Shown here in pieces: positions 1-8,921 of a DNA stretch of 47,549 nt. The stretch spans positions 1 through 47,549 of the forward strand of contig DWWX01000035.1 in the NCBI GenBank assembly GCA_019119495.1. The letters run 5' to 3'. This stretch comes from Candidatus Gemmiger stercorigallinarum (GTDB lineage Bacteria > Bacillota > Clostridia > Oscillospirales > Ruminococcaceae). Both the position numbers and the translations under genes were made by a program. How positions within the stretch are numbered: position 1 is the first letter of the stretch; every line of letters starts with the position of its first letter. A model generated the notes under the pieces. That model was not told the origin of the DNA, ran no database searches, and saw only the letters and a program-made list of their open reading frames with translations.

Positions 1-96
1 CATCGCAAGGGCCTGCCTTGCCGCGGCCAGCGCACCAAGACCAATGCGCGTACCTGCAAAGGTCCCAAGCGCACTGTCGCGAACAAGAAGAAGTAA
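1..96 (+). CDS. rpsM: 30S ribosomal protein S13, C-terminal fragment
   Basis: This is the last 31 codons of ribosomal protein S13, cut by the left edge of the window. The visible protein contains [15 protein letters not shown] followed by a Lys/Arg-rich tail ending in NKKK, the conserved rRNA/tRNA-contacting C-terminus of S13 in the head of the 30S subunit. It stops with TAA 12 bases before the rpsK start, and the rpsK ribosome binding site (AAGGAGG) overlaps its stop codon. The order S13-S11-S4-alpha-L17 is the standard bacterial alpha operon and confirms the identification. Confidence 0.93.
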   Translation, partial: HRKGLPCRGQRTKTNARTCKGPKRTVANKKK

Positions 97-108
97 GGAG
101 GAACTGAA

Positions 109-510
109 ATGGCTGCTACGAAATCCAGTGCGAAAACCCGCACCAAGAAGAAGGAACGCAAAAATATCAGTGCCGGCGCTGCTCATATCCAGAGCACGTT
201 CAACAACACCATCGTCACCATCACTGACACGCAGGGCAACACCATCTCCTGGGCCAGCACTGGTGCGCTGAACTTCCGCGGCTCCCGCAAGAGCACGCCG
301 TTCGCTGCCCAGAGCGCCGCCGAGGTCGCCGCCAAGGCCGCGATGGAGCACGGCATGAAGACCGTTGAGGTCTACGTCAAGGGCCCCGGTTCCGGACGTG
401 AAAGCGCCATCCGCGCCCTGCAGGCCACCGGCCTGGAGGTCACGATGATCCGCGACGTCACCCCGATCCCCCACAACGGCTGCCGCCCCCCCAAGCGCCG
501 CCGCATTTAA
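109..510 (+). CDS. rpsK: 30S ribosomal protein S11
   Basis: S11 is 133 residues here, a normal length. It sits on the platform of the 30S subunit next to the mRNA exit channel. The sequence shows the family core: [14 protein letters not shown] near residue 28, [19 protein letters not shown] around 43-61, and the C-terminal [17 protein letters not shown]. An AAGGAGG site lies just before the ATG. The N-terminus is Lys/Arg-rich, as expected for rRNA contact. It lies between rpsM and rpsD and is surely cotranscribed with them. Confidence 0.97.
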   Translation: MAATKSSAKTRTKKKERKNISAGAAHIQSTFNNTIVTITDTQGNTISWASTGALNFRGSRKSTPFAAQSAAEVAAKAAMEHGMKTVEVYVKGPGSGRESAIRALQATGLEVTMIRDVTPIPHNGCRPPKRRRI

Positions 511-530
511 CCGAAAGGAGAAACTGACTT

Positions 531-1133
531 ATGGCTAAGAATACACAGCCGATCGCCAAGCGCGCCCGCGCCCTGGGCATTTCTCCTGCTGTTATGGGTT
601 ACGCCAAAAAGCATACCAACCGTAACCCCGGCGGCCAGATGAGAAAGAAGAAGAGTGAGTATGCCCAGCAGCTGGCCGAAAAGCAGAAGGTCAAGTTCGT
701 TTACGGCATCATGGAGCGTCAGTTCCACACCTACTACGAGAAGGCCACCCGTATGCCCGGCCGTCCCGGCGACAACCTGCTGATCCTGGTGGAGCGCCGC
801 CTGGACAACGTGGTTTACCGCCTGGGCTTTGCCAACACCCGCCGCGAGGCTCGCCAGCTGGTCAGCCACGCGCACTTCACCGTCAACGGCAAGAAGGTCA
901 ACATCCCCTCTTACCTGGTCAAGGCCGGCGATGTCGTCGAGGTCTGCGAGAGCAGCCGCTCTTCGGTCAAGTTCTCCAAGCTGACCGGCGAGGATGCCCC
1001 CGTTGTGCTGCTGCCCCAGTGGCTGGAGCGTGACAAGGGCTCCCTGAAGGGCACCGTCACCAAGCTGCCTGTCCGCGAGGACATCGATGTGCCGATCGAG
1101 GAGCACCTGATCGTCGAGTTGTACTCCAAGTAA
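531..1133 (+). CDS. rpsD: 30S ribosomal protein S4
   Basis: S4 is a 200-residue primary 16S rRNA-binding protein that nucleates 30S assembly. The S4 RNA-binding domain is visible in the middle ([20 protein letters not shown], then [19 protein letters not shown]). The gene has AAAGGAG upstream of its ATG. In many bacteria S4 is the translational autoregulator of the alpha operon; the leader that would show this lies outside the window. It is followed by a 144-bp gap before rpoA that holds a small hairpin. Confidence 0.97.
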   Translation: MAKNTQPIAKRARALGISPAVMGYAKKHTNRNPGGQMRKKKSEYAQQLAEKQKVKFVYGIMERQFHTYYEKATRMPGRPGDNLLILVERRLDNVVYRLGFANTRREARQLVSHAHFTVNGKKVNIPSYLVKAGDVVEVCESSRSSVKFSKLTGEDAPVVLLPQWLERDKGSLKGTVTKLPVREDIDVPIEEHLIVELYSK

Positions 1134-1240
1134 TCCTCTTCCGCCTGACCGAGTTTTAACCATACGGCTGTCTGTGCAAACGGCGCCTCATTCGGCGCGC
1201 GGCTGTGGTATTTGGGCCGCATGCACGGGCAGGCCGACGA

Positions 1241-1260
1241 AACCGGCATTTTTGCCGGTT
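1241..1260 (+). promoter_or_regulatory. Hairpin in the rpsD-rpoA spacer
   Basis: A perfect 8-bp stem (AACCGGCA / TGCCGGTT) with a TTTT loop sits four bases before the AAGGAGG site of rpoA. It lacks a downstream U-run, so it is not a normal terminator. It could be an RNA processing or stability element that tunes rpoA relative to the ribosomal proteins; that role is inference. Confidence 0.4.
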
Positions 1261-1277
1261 GATCAAGGAGGGTTTTT

Positions 1278-2237
1278 ATGATGGAGATCGAACGCCCCAA
1301 GATCGAGATGGTCAACCTTTCCCCGGACGGACGCTACGGCAAGTTCACCGTCGAGCCGCTGGAGCGCGGGTTCGGCACCACGCTGGGCAACAGCCTGCGC
1401 CGTGTGCTGCTCTCGTCGCTGCCCGGCGTCGCTGTCACCAGCGTCAAGATCGACGGCGTTGTCCATGAGTTCTCGACCATCGAGGGCGTCAAGGAGGATG
1501 TTACCGAGATCGTCCTGAACCTGAAGGGCATTGCCGCCAAAATCTACGGCGAAGGCCCCCGCACCGTCCGCATCGAGGCGGCCGGCCCCTGCGAGGTGAC
1601 TGCCGGCAGCATCAAGGCGGGCGATGACCTGGAGATCCTGAACCCGGACTGGCACATTGCCACGCTGGGCGAGGGCGCCAAGCTCGTGATGGAGCTTACG
1701 TTCGACAAGGGCCGCGGTTACGTCCCGGCCGAGCGCAACAAGCAGGCGATCGTCGAAAAGAACGATATCACCACCCTGCCGGTCGACAGCATCTACACCC
1801 CGGTGCTCAAGGCAAACTACACGGTGGAAAACACCCGTGTGGGCCAGATCACCGACTACGATAAACTGACCATCGAGGTCTGGACCGATGCCACCATCTC
1901 GGCGCAGGAGGCGCTGAGCCTGGCGGCCCGCGTGCTGACCGAGCACCTGAACCTGTTCGTCAACCTCTGTGACGAGGCCGCCGAGACCGAGATCATGGTG
2001 GAAAACGACGAAAAGGGCAAGGAAAAGGCGCTGGAGATGACCATTGAGGAGCTGGATCTGTCGGTCCGTTCCTTCAACTGCCTCAAGCGTGCCGGGATCA
2101 ACACCGTCGGCGATCTTGTCAGCAAGAGCGAGGACGAGATGATGAAGGTCCGCAACCTGGGCCGCAAGAGCCTGGAAGAAGTCATGGCTAAGCTGGACAG
2201 CCTCGGCTTTACGCTTACCAATGACGAAAGCGAGTGA
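1278..2237 (+). CDS. rpoA: DNA-directed RNA polymerase subunit alpha
   Basis: The 319-residue alpha subunit dimerises to scaffold RNA polymerase and contacts activators and UP elements. The N-terminal domain shows the dimer-interface signature [20 protein letters not shown] (about residues 33-52). A flexible acidic linker ([10 protein letters not shown], about 249-258) precedes the C-terminal domain with [14 protein letters not shown] and [11 protein letters not shown], the helix-hairpin-helix region that binds DNA and regulators. AAGGAGG precedes two adjacent ATG codons (1278 and 1281), so the start is uncertain by one residue. Confidence 0.97.
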   Translation: MMEIERPKIEMVNLSPDGRYGKFTVEPLERGFGTTLGNSLRRVLLSSLPGVAVTSVKIDGVVHEFSTIEGVKEDVTEIVLNLKGIAAKIYGEGPRTVRIEAAGPCEVTAGSIKAGDDLEILNPDWHIATLGEGAKLVMELTFDKGRGYVPAERNKQAIVEKNDITTLPVDSIYTPVLKANYTVENTRVGQITDYDKLTIEVWTDATISAQEALSLAARVLTEHLNLFVNLCDEAAETEIMVENDEKGKEKALEMTIEELDLSVRSFNCLKRAGINTVGDLVSKSEDEMMKVRNLGRKSLEEVMAKLDSLGFTLTNDESE

Positions 2238-2352
2238 TCCCCGGCCCCTAAGGCCGAACGCGGAGCGCCCAGAAAGGCGCCGCAAAGCCCCGGCTCTTGC
2301 GCCGGAAGCCCGCCCGCAGCGGCAGGCTATCAATACAAAGGAGTGAAACGGA

Positions 2353-2694
2353 ATGCCCGGTACTAGAAAACTTGGCCGCGCCACCGACAGCCGCAAAGCG
2401 ATGCTGCGCGCGATGGTGACCTATCTGTTTGAGAACGGCAAGATCGAGACCACCGTCGCCCGTGCCAAGGAAGTTCGTTCCATGGCCGAAAAGATGGTCA
2501 CCCTTGGCAAGCGGGAGGACCTGCATGCCAAGCGCCAGATCTTCTCCTTCATCACCAAGGAGGATGTGGCCAAGAAGGTCATTGACGAGATCGGCCCCAA
2601 GTACGCCGACCGCAGCGGCGGCTACACCCGCATCATCAAGACGGGTATGCGCCGCGGCGATGCTGCCGAAATGGCCATCATCGAGCTGGTCTGA
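2353..2694 (+). CDS. rplQ: 50S ribosomal protein L17
   Basis: L17 is 113 residues and binds 23S rRNA near the tunnel exit. The start [20 protein letters not shown] and the motif [19 protein letters not shown] are diagnostic. It is the last gene of the alpha operon, 115 bp after rpoA, with AAAGGAG before the ATG. A strong intrinsic terminator follows about 65 bp downstream. Confidence 0.97.
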   Translation: MPGTRKLGRATDSRKAMLRAMVTYLFENGKIETTVARAKEVRSMAEKMVTLGKREDLHAKRQIFSFITKEDVAKKVIDEIGPKYADRSGGYTRIIKTGMRRGDAAEMAIIELV

Positions 2695-2758
2695 GCTGTT
2701 GGCTGCTGACCGCATGCACCAATCATTGGCATGACGCTGCCTGAACAGGCAGCCGTCC

Positions 2759-2789
2759 GCGCCGCCCCGAAAAAGGGGCGGCGCTTTTT
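2759..2789 (+). terminator. Intrinsic terminator of the alpha operon
   Basis: A 10-bp perfect stem (GCGCCGCCCC / GGGGCGGCGC) with a short A-rich loop is followed directly by TTTTT. It lies downstream of rplQ and closes the ribosomal operon. Confidence 0.9.
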
Positions 2790-3127
2790 GCTGTGCGGGG
2801 CGCGGGAGCACAGCGCCCAAAAATCCCTTTTATGCCCCTGCCTTTGCGGCGATGAAACGGAAAATTGAACATTTTGTAAAAAGCCACAGAAAAAACAAGC
2901 CGTGCCCGAAAAGCCGATGTGCAAGGTGCCAAAATGTCGAAAATCGGCAGAAAATGTGCGGTCAACTGCTGATTTTACGCCCGACCTGTGCTACAATAAA
3001 GATGAACTGCGGGGAGACGGCGCCATGCCGCCGCCCCGAAAATTGGTATCGGCCAAATGGAGAGCTGCACCGCCGCCCGGTAAGGGAAAGGGTGGGGACC
3101 GGTGCGACAACAGAGAAGGAGTAAACA
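2790..3127 (+). promoter_or_regulatory. prs upstream region with extended -10 promoter candidate
   Basis: This 338-bp stretch has no convincing gene. Its middle is AT-rich relative to the surroundings. An extended -10 element TGCTACAAT (2989-2997) sits about 130 bp before the prs start with no good -35, so the 5' leader would be about 125 nt. The leader is GC-rich and ends with AGAAGGAG before prs. I recognise no riboswitch in it. Confidence 0.4.
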
Positions 3128-4297
3128 ATGGCAGAACAGAATCTGGGCCCGCGTGACTTTTTCGCCAAGGAGGATGCGATCGCCGACCTTGGCCTGATCG
3201 CCTGCCCCGGCGCCGAGGAGCTGGCCAAGCTGGTGGACGGACATCTGGTGCGTTGGGCCAGGGAGGTCGGCATGGATGTGGATACCTTTATCATCCCGTC
3301 GGACTGCCCCCGCTTCCAGTCCGGTGACGCCAAGGGCCTGGTCAAGGCTTCCACCCGCGGCGACGACCTGTTTATCTTTGTGGATCCGGGCAATTACAGC
3401 GTCACCTACAAGCTGTTCGGGCACGAGAACCACCTTTCGCCCGATGACCACTTCCAGAACCTGATCCGCCTGATCCAGGCGTCCTCCGGCCGGGCGCACC
3501 GCATCAGCGTCATCATGCCCAGCCTGTACGGCGGCCGTCAGCACCGCCGCGTCAGCCGCGAGAGCCTGGACTGCGCCTACGCCCTGCAGCAGCTACGCGC
3601 CATGGGCGTCAAAAACATCATCACCTTTGACGCCCACGATCCCCGCGTGCAGAACGCCGTGCCCCTGATGAGCTTTGACAATGTCATGCCCACCTACCAG
3701 GTGCTCAAGTGCCTGCTGCACCATGTGCCCGACGTCAACTTTACCAAAGAGCATTTCATGATCGTTTCCCCCGACGAGGGCGCCATGAACCGCAACATGT
3801 ACTATTCCAGCGTGCTGGGCTGCAACCTGGGCATGTTCTACAAGCGCCGCGACTACAGCCGCGTGGTCAACGGCCGCAACCCCATCGTCGCCCACGAGTA
3901 CCTGGGCGAGAGCGTGGAGGGCAAGGACGTGTTCATTGCCGACGACATCATCGCCTCCGGCGAGAGCATGCTGGACATCGCCTACGAGCTGAAGATGCGC
4001 GGTGCCCGCAAGATCTTTACCTGCGCCACCTTCCCGCTGTTCACCTCCGGCCTGGAAAAGTTCGACAAGGCCTATGCCGACGGCATCATCGCCGCGGTGC
4101 TGGGCACCAACCTGACCTACCGCACCCCGGAGCTGCTCAAGCGCGACTGGTACTTCGACGTGGACGTGTCCAAGTACACCGCTTACTTTATCGCGGCCAT
4201 CAACCACGACAAGAGCGTCAGCAGCATCATCGATCCCATCGTCAAGATCCGCGCCCTGCTGGAAAAGCACGGCATCCCCATGGGCGGCCAGGAGTAA
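3128..4297 (+). CDS. prs: Ribose-phosphate pyrophosphokinase (PRPP synthetase), long divergent form
   Basis: The 389-residue protein should make PRPP from ribose 5-phosphate and ATP, feeding purine, pyrimidine, His, Trp and NAD synthesis. The tandem type I phosphoribosyltransferase folds are recognisable: SLYGGRQHRRVSRESLDCAY with ITFDAHDPRVQNAV in the first half, and the PRPP loop DVFIADDIIASGESM near residue 275. The loop differs from the usual DDxxxTGGT by SGES, and the protein is about 70 residues longer than classical Prs. The same divergent type is, from memory, common in Clostridia. It stands alone with its own upstream region; AGAAGGAG precedes the ATG. Confidence 0.88.
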   Translation: MAEQNLGPRDFFAKEDAIADLGLIACPGAEELAKLVDGHLVRWAREVGMDVDTFIIPSDCPRFQSGDAKGLVKASTRGDDLFIFVDPGNYSVTYKLFGHENHLSPDDHFQNLIRLIQASSGRAHRISVIMPSLYGGRQHRRVSRESLDCAYALQQLRAMGVKNIITFDAHDPRVQNAVPLMSFDNVMPTYQVLKCLLHHVPDVNFTKEHFMIVSPDEGAMNRNMYYSSVLGCNLGMFYKRRDYSRVVNGRNPIVAHEYLGESVEGKDVFIADDIIASGESMLDIAYELKMRGARKIFTCATFPLFTSGLEKFDKAYADGIIAAVLGTNLTYRTPELLKRDWYFDVDVSKYTAYFIAAINHDKSVSSIIDPIVKIRALLEKHGIPMGGQE

Positions 4298-4643
4298 GCC
4301 TGCCCGCTGCAACCCCTTTTGCAAAACGAGCGGCCTGTGCCATCTACAGGCCGCTTCAGATTGTCGAAAAAGTTGAAATCCGTCGCCGTCGGCGGACATG
4401 CGCCGACGACGGCGACACCGACAGGGAAATTTTGCGGCAAATTGTGTGCGAGGAGCAAAGCGACGAGTGCGCGATTTGCCGTAAAATTTTGTCGAAGGGG
4501 ATTCCAAAGGGGGAAACGCGCCGAGCTGGCGTCAGCCAGTCGAAGCGTTGCCCCCTTTGCTGCGTGTCGAGTTTCTCGACACGCAGGAGCGGCCTGTGCC
4601 ATCCACAGGCCGCTTTTCTGCGCCGCATGGCGGGCGGAAATTG
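4298..4643. repeat. Complex nested-hairpin intergenic element between prs and murD
   Basis: The stretch is almost entirely made of inverted repeats. It is bracketed by two near-identical hairpins, 4330-4354 and 4589-4613 (GCGGCCTGT ... ACAGGCCGC); the second is followed by TTTT and looks like a terminator. Inside lie the arm pairs 4429-4442/4474-4487 (one mismatch), 4505-4519/4545-4559 (one mismatch) and a perfect 12-bp pair 4560-4571/4575-4586, plus an imperfect GTCGCCGTCGGCG pair near 4382-4415. No ORF here looks coded. It resembles a non-autonomous repeat or structured RNA of unknown function; the 4589-4613 hairpin may also terminate prs. Confidence 0.6.
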
Positions 4644-4672
4644 TTTACTTTGCGCGGGGATGCGTATATAAT
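4644..4672 (+). promoter_or_regulatory. Probable sigma-A promoter of murD operon
   Basis: TTTACT (4644-4649), a 17-bp spacer and TATAAT (4667-4672). It lies about 125 bp upstream of murD in an otherwise GC-rich stretch, just after the hairpin element. Confidence 0.7.
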
Positions 4673-4797
4673 CTATGGGGGAGAGCGCGGCGGACCGCCG
4701 CCTTTCCGCCCGCTGCAAGCCCGCCCCAGGGCAGGCCGTCCGGGCCGGGCAGGGGACGCCCCTGCCGCCGGTCCCACACGCCAAAGGAGGAATCATC

Positions 4798-6204
4798 ATG
4801 CAGCCCATTGAACAGTTGCAACAGCTTATCCGGGGCAAAAAAGTTGCCTTTATCGGCGCCGGCGTCAGCCACAAGCAGTGCATCCGGCAGTTTGTGGAGC
4901 TGGGCGCTCAGGTCACCCTCTGCGACCAGAAGGAAAAGCTGGAGGATTTCGGCGACTATGCCGACACCCTCCGCAGCCTGAACGTCCGCCTGAGCCTGGG
5001 CAAACAGTACACCGACGGCTTTGCCGGGCAGGACATCATCATGCGCACCCCCGGTTACGAGTATTTCAAGGCGCCGCTGCAGGCCGCCAAGCAGGCCGGC
5101 GCGCTGGTCACCAGCGAGGTGGAGCTTTTCTTTGAGTTCTGCCCCTGCGAGATCGTGGCGGTGACCGGCTCCGACGGCAAGACCACCACCACCACCCTGA
5201 TCGCCAAAATGTTCGAGGCCGCCGGCCGGCGCGTATTCTTAGGCGGCAACATCGGCGCGGCGCTGCTGCCCCAGCTGGCCGACGTGACGCCGGACGCGGT
5301 GGCGGTGGTGGAACTGTCCAGCTTCCAGCTCATCAGCATGCACCGCTCGCCCAGGGTGGCGGTGGTGACCAACGTCACCCCCAACCACCTGGACCACCAC
5401 AAGGACATGCAGGAGTACATCGACGCCAAGCGCAACATCCTGCTGTGGCAGCAGCCGCCCTGCCGCGCAGTGCTGGGGTACGAGAACGACGTCTCCCGCG
5501 GTATGGCCGCCGACTGCAGGGGCGAGCAGGTCTGGTTCACCCGCCTGCACGAGACCGACAACGGCGCGTTCCTGCGCGCGTCGGACGACACCCTCTGCTA
5601 TGCCGAAAACGGCGCCGTGACGCCGGTATTGCCCCGCAGCGAAGTCAAACTGCGCGGCTTGCACAATGTGGAAAACCTGCTGGCCGCCATCGCCGCCGTC
5701 TGGGGCCGCGTGCCGGTGGAGGCCATGCGCCGGGTGGGCAGCACCTTTACCGGCGTGGAGCACCGCATCGAGCCGGTGCGCCTGCTGGACGGCGTGCAGT
5801 ATTACAACGATTCCATCGCCTCCAGCCCCACCCGGACCATCGCCGGCCTGCGCAGCTTTGACCGCAGGATCATTTTGATTGCCGGCGGCTACGACAAGCA
5901 CATCCCCTACGAGCCGCTGGCCCCGGAGATCCTGGCCCATGTCAAGGTGCTGATTTTGATGGGCGCCACCGGCCCCCGCATCGAGCAGGCCGTCCGGGAC
6001 TGCCCCGGCTTTGCCGAAAGCGGCCTGGTCATCCGCCACGCCGAGAGCATGCAGGACGCGGTGGAACAGGCCCGCGCCAGCGCCGTGCCGGGGGATATCG
6101 TCAGCCTGTCGCCGGCGTCGGCCTCCTTTGACCTGTATCCCAACTTCGAGGTGCGCGGCCGGGACTACAAGCGCATCGTCAACGCGTTGCCGGAGCGGGA
6201 ATGA
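4798..6204 (+). CDS. murD: UDP-N-acetylmuramoyl-L-alanine--D-glutamate ligase
   Basis: MurD adds D-glutamate to UDP-MurNAc-L-Ala in the cytoplasmic phase of peptidoglycan synthesis. The 468-residue protein has an N-terminal Rossmann-like domain (KKVAFIGAGVSHKQC), the ATP-binding loop VTGSDGKTTTTTL at about residues 121-133, the central-domain motif TNVTPNHLDHH, the EHRIEPV/YNDSIASSPTR linker region and a C-terminal ligase domain ending with LSPASASFDLYPNFEVRG. I chose ATG 4798 because AAAGGAGG precedes it at the right distance; an in-frame ATG at 4675 has no such site and its extra residues are unlike MurD. GNAT and PLP genes follow on the same strand. Confidence 0.95.
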   Translation: MQPIEQLQQLIRGKKVAFIGAGVSHKQCIRQFVELGAQVTLCDQKEKLEDFGDYADTLRSLNVRLSLGKQYTDGFAGQDIIMRTPGYEYFKAPLQAAKQAGALVTSEVELFFEFCPCEIVAVTGSDGKTTTTTLIAKMFEAAGRRVFLGGNIGAALLPQLADVTPDAVAVVELSSFQLISMHRSPRVAVVTNVTPNHLDHHKDMQEYIDAKRNILLWQQPPCRAVLGYENDVSRGMAADCRGEQVWFTRLHETDNGAFLRASDDTLCYAENGAVTPVLPRSEVKLRGLHNVENLLAAIAAVWGRVPVEAMRRVGSTFTGVEHRIEPVRLLDGVQYYNDSIASSPTRTIAGLRSFDRRIILIAGGYDKHIPYEPLAPEILAHVKVLILMGATGPRIEQAVRDCPGFAESGLVIRHAESMQDAVEQARASAVPGDIVSLSPASASFDLYPNFEVRGRDYKRIVNALPERE

Positions 6205-6231
6205 TCCGGCAAGAAGGGAGCCTCTGACAAA

Positions 6232-7026
6232 ATGATCCAGGCGGTATCCAACGATATGCAGAAGCAGTGCTTTCTGGACGCAGCCCGGCGGGAGCCGATG
6301 CTGCACGCCCTGCTGGGGCGCGACCTGACCCTGTGGGCCGACAACCCCGGCGCGCCGGTCAAGCTGTTTGTGGCAGGGCAGGCGGCGCTGTCCCTGACCG
6401 ACGATTACGCCTGGCTGGCGGGCCGGCCGGACGACCTGGAGGAGCTGGTCAGCTTCCTGCGGTTTGCGGGGGTGCATACCCTGCAGACCCCCAGCGAGCT
6501 GGGCGGCCAGCCGGGGCTGCGGGCGGTAGGGCAGGATGCCTTTTTGGTGCTGGAGCCCGGCGGCAGCCTGCCCCAGCCGCTGCTGCCCCAGGGCTTTGTG
6601 CCGGACACCGACGTGCCGATGGGGGAGGCGGCCGACCTGCTGTTCCCCACGGCGTCCGCTTACCGGGACGGGTTCTACTCCCGCACGGCCACGGCGGTCA
6701 ACCATGGCCTGGCCCGGCTGTGGGGCCTGCGGGATGCCGGCGGCCGGCTGGCTGCCAGCATGGGTGCAGACGCCCTGTTTGAGCGGCAGGCCTATCTGTC
6801 GCTGCTGCACACCGACCCGGCCTTCCGCCGCCGCGGCCTGGGCGGCTGGCTGGTAACGGCGATGGCCAACGCCCTGGCCGCCGAAGGCTGGCGCTGCGCC
6901 TTTTTCAGCGAGCCGCACAACCTGCCGTTTTACCGGCAGCTGGGCTTTGCGCCCGCCGGCACCATGGATTGCTGGCACGTGGAAGAACAAAACGTATCAC
7001 CGGTAAGGAAAATAGAAAAAGGATAG
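6232..7026 (+). CDS. GNAT family N-acetyltransferase
   Basis: A 264-residue protein whose C-terminal part is a GNAT fold: YLSLLHTDPAFRRRGLGGWL, the acetyl-CoA pyrophosphate-binding R/Q-x-x-G-x-G/A loop with RRRGLG, then a strand and FFSEPHNLPFYRQLGFAPAG, the usual family ending. The N-terminal half has no clear motif and may be a second, degenerate GNAT domain. The substrate cannot be read from the sequence. It begins 27 bp after murD with AAGGGAG upstream and ends 3 bp before the PLP enzyme, so the three are likely cotranscribed. Confidence 0.8.
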   Translation: MIQAVSNDMQKQCFLDAARREPMLHALLGRDLTLWADNPGAPVKLFVAGQAALSLTDDYAWLAGRPDDLEELVSFLRFAGVHTLQTPSELGGQPGLRAVGQDAFLVLEPGGSLPQPLLPQGFVPDTDVPMGEAADLLFPTASAYRDGFYSRTATAVNHGLARLWGLRDAGGRLAASMGADALFERQAYLSLLHTDPAFRRRGLGGWLVTAMANALAAEGWRCAFFSEPHNLPFYRQLGFAPAGTMDCWHVEEQNVSPVRKIEKG

Positions 7027-7029
7027 TAA

Positions 7030-8304
7030 ATGCCCATGATCGAACAGTTTTATGACATCAAACCGGAGGTGCTGGCCCTGGACGAGAAGGCCATGCGCCT
7101 GTGCGCCGACCAGTTTGCCGCCACCGAGCGCATCCGGGATTACAACCAGCTGAAAATGCTGCGCGCCTTTACCGACTGCGGCGTGGAGGCGCGGCACTTT
7201 TGGGGGTCCTCCGGCTACGGCGTCTGGGACGACAGCCGCAACAAGCTGGAGGAGGTGTTCAGCCGGGCCATGGGGGCCGAGGACGCCCTGGTCCGCCCCC
7301 AGTTTATGAGCGGCACCCACACCATTGCGGTGGCGCTGTTCGGCCTGCTGCGCCCCGGCGACACGCTGCTGGCCGCCACCGGCCGCCCCTACGACACGCT
7401 GGAGGGCGTCATCGGCCTGGGCGACGCGGGCAAAGGCTGCGGCACCCTGCGGGAGTTCGGCGTGCTGTACGACGAGGTCCCCCTGACCGACGCCATGCTG
7501 CCCGACTATGACGGCATTGCTGCCAAGGCACCCGGTGCAAAGGTGCTGCACATCCAGCGCAGCCGCGGCTACACCCAGCGCAACGCCTTCTCGCTGGAGA
7601 CCATCGAACAGGTCGTCCGCACCGCCCGCGCCGCCAACCCGGACATCATCGTCTTTGTGGATAACTGCTACGGCGAGTTCACCCAGACCCGCGAGCCGCT
7701 GGCCGTGGGCGCGGACATCATGGCGGGCAGCTTTATCAAGAACCCCGGCGGCGGCATCACCCCCACTGGCGGCTACATCGCCGGCCGGGCCGACCTGGTG
7801 GAAAAGATCAGCCACCGCTTCACCGCCCCCGGCATCGGCAAAGATCTGGGCTGCACCCAGGACTCGCTGCGGGATACCTTCCTGGGCTTTTACTACGCCC
7901 CCGGCGTCGTCTGCGAGGCGGTCAAGACCGCCATCTACGCCCAGTGCCTGCTGGAGCTGTGCGGCGTGCACCCGGTGCCCCGCTACACCGACGAGCACAA
8001 CGACATCGTCACCTGCTTTGACTCCGGCGGCGCGGCGGCCCTGCAGGGCTTCTGCACCGGCATCCAGAAGGGCAGTCCCATCGACAGCTTTGTCACCCCC
8101 GAACCCGCCGACGAACCCGGTTACACCGACAAGGTCATCATGGCCTCCGGCAGCTTTACCGAGGGCAGCACCATCGAGATCAGCTGCGACGGCCCGCTGC
8201 GCCCGCCCTACACCTGCTACCTGCAGGGCGGCGTCAACTTTACCGCCGGCCGCGCCGCGGTGCTGTGCGCCGCACAGAACGCCTTTTTTGCCGGCAGTCG
8301 GTAA
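7030..8304 (+). CDS. Methionine gamma-lyase / aluminium-resistance family PLP enzyme
   Basis: A 424-residue fold-type I PLP enzyme of the group annotated as methionine gamma-lyase family or aluminium resistance protein (YnbB-like). Visible signatures are HFWGSSGYGVWDD near residue 56, RPQFMSGTHTIAVALFG near 92, the Asp-containing VFVDNCYGEFT near 212 and the probable Schiff-base lysine in AGSFIKNPGGG near 240. It should act on sulfur amino acids in the cytoplasm, but in vivo substrate is unproven for the family. An ATG two codons downstream is an alternative start. It is the last gene of the murD group. Confidence 0.85.
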   Translation: MPMIEQFYDIKPEVLALDEKAMRLCADQFAATERIRDYNQLKMLRAFTDCGVEARHFWGSSGYGVWDDSRNKLEEVFSRAMGAEDALVRPQFMSGTHTIAVALFGLLRPGDTLLAATGRPYDTLEGVIGLGDAGKGCGTLREFGVLYDEVPLTDAMLPDYDGIAAKAPGAKVLHIQRSRGYTQRNAFSLETIEQVVRTARAANPDIIVFVDNCYGEFTQTREPLAVGADIMAGSFIKNPGGGITPTGGYIAGRADLVEKISHRFTAPGIGKDLGCTQDSLRDTFLGFYYAPGVVCEAVKTAIYAQCLLELCGVHPVPRYTDEHNDIVTCFDSGGAAALQGFCTGIQKGSPIDSFVTPEPADEPGYTDKVIMASGSFTEGSTIEISCDGPLRPPYTCYLQGGVNFTAGRAAVLCAAQNAFFAGSR

Positions 8305-8369
8305 AAGCCGTCCGCTTGCAGCGGCCCTGCCGTCCAACAGGGGTTGCCCAAACGGCTGATAAAATCAGG

Positions 8370-8412
8370 ACCGCCCCGCACAGGCCGGAATCTCCGGCCT
8401 GTGCGGGGCGGT
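8370..8412. terminator. Long hairpin between convergent genes
   Basis: A perfect 20-bp stem (8370-8389 with 8393-8412) with a three-base loop lies between the plus-strand PLP gene and the minus-strand small gene ending at 8471. On the minus strand it is followed by CCTGATTTTATCAG, which has a short T-run; on the plus strand the T-run is weak. It probably serves as a shared terminator. Confidence 0.7.
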
Positions 8413-8470
8413 CTGCGGTTTGTCCTGCCGGGGGGGCAGGGGAGTGTCCCCGGCCTTGCCGCGGGGGAAA

Positions 8471-8644
8471 TCACCGCTTTATGGTGCGGTCCTCCTGCTG
8501 GCCCAGCGCCTTGCGGTACAGCGCTTTGACTTCCTCGTGGTGGCGGTTGACCATGGCAAAGGCGTCCTCGCCATGGCGGACCGGCTGAACGGCGGGCAGG
8601 GCGGAGGGCAGGGGGATATCGATGCGGGATTTGGCGTTGGACAT
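8471..8644 (-). CDS. Small hypothetical protein, 57 residues
   Basis: I do not recognise the family. The start MSNAKSRIDIPLPSALPAVQ is preceded by a perfect AGGAGGT at good spacing, which is the main evidence that the gene is real. The N-terminal half is Pro-rich and probably flexible; the C-terminal half (FAMVNRHHEEVKALYRKALG) looks helical and charged. There is no signal peptide or membrane segment. It ends near the convergent 8370-8412 hairpin. Similar short proteins with a Pro-rich start could be protein-protein adaptors, but no function is supported. Confidence 0.6.
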   Translation of the reverse strand: MSNAKSRIDIPLPSALPAVQPVRHGEDAFAMVNRHHEEVKALYRKALGQQEDRTIKR

Positions 8645-8847
8645 GATGGGGGACCTCCTGGCAGATGATGGAAAGCCTTTGCCGCGGCGCTGCGCCGGCC
8701 GGACCCCGGCGTTTTGGCGGCATGCTTCTATTTTATGCAAGCTGTTATGACTATATTCGCACGGAATTGTATCGAAGATGTTTCAGACTGGTCAAGACAG
8801 GAAAAATTTACATCTGCCTGCCGGAGGCGTCCCGGCCGGTCAAAAAG

Positions 8848-8886
8848 AAAACCCCCGTGCTGCCGCCGTGACAGCACAGGGGTTTT
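8848..8886 (-). terminator. Intrinsic terminator of ireB
   Basis: On the minus strand the arms AAAACCCC-TGTGCTG and CAGCACG-GGGGTTTT form a stem followed by TTTTCTTTTT. It lies about 35 bp downstream of the IreB stop codon. Confidence 0.8.
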
Positions 8887-8921
8887 GTTGCGACAAAACG
8901 GGCAAGGGGACGCGGACGGCA

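Noticed and set aside
3005-3127. Possible riboswitch in the prs leader
   Set aside because: GC-rich leader without any purine, PRPP/ppGpp or other riboswitch core that I could recognise, and no terminator/antiterminator pair.
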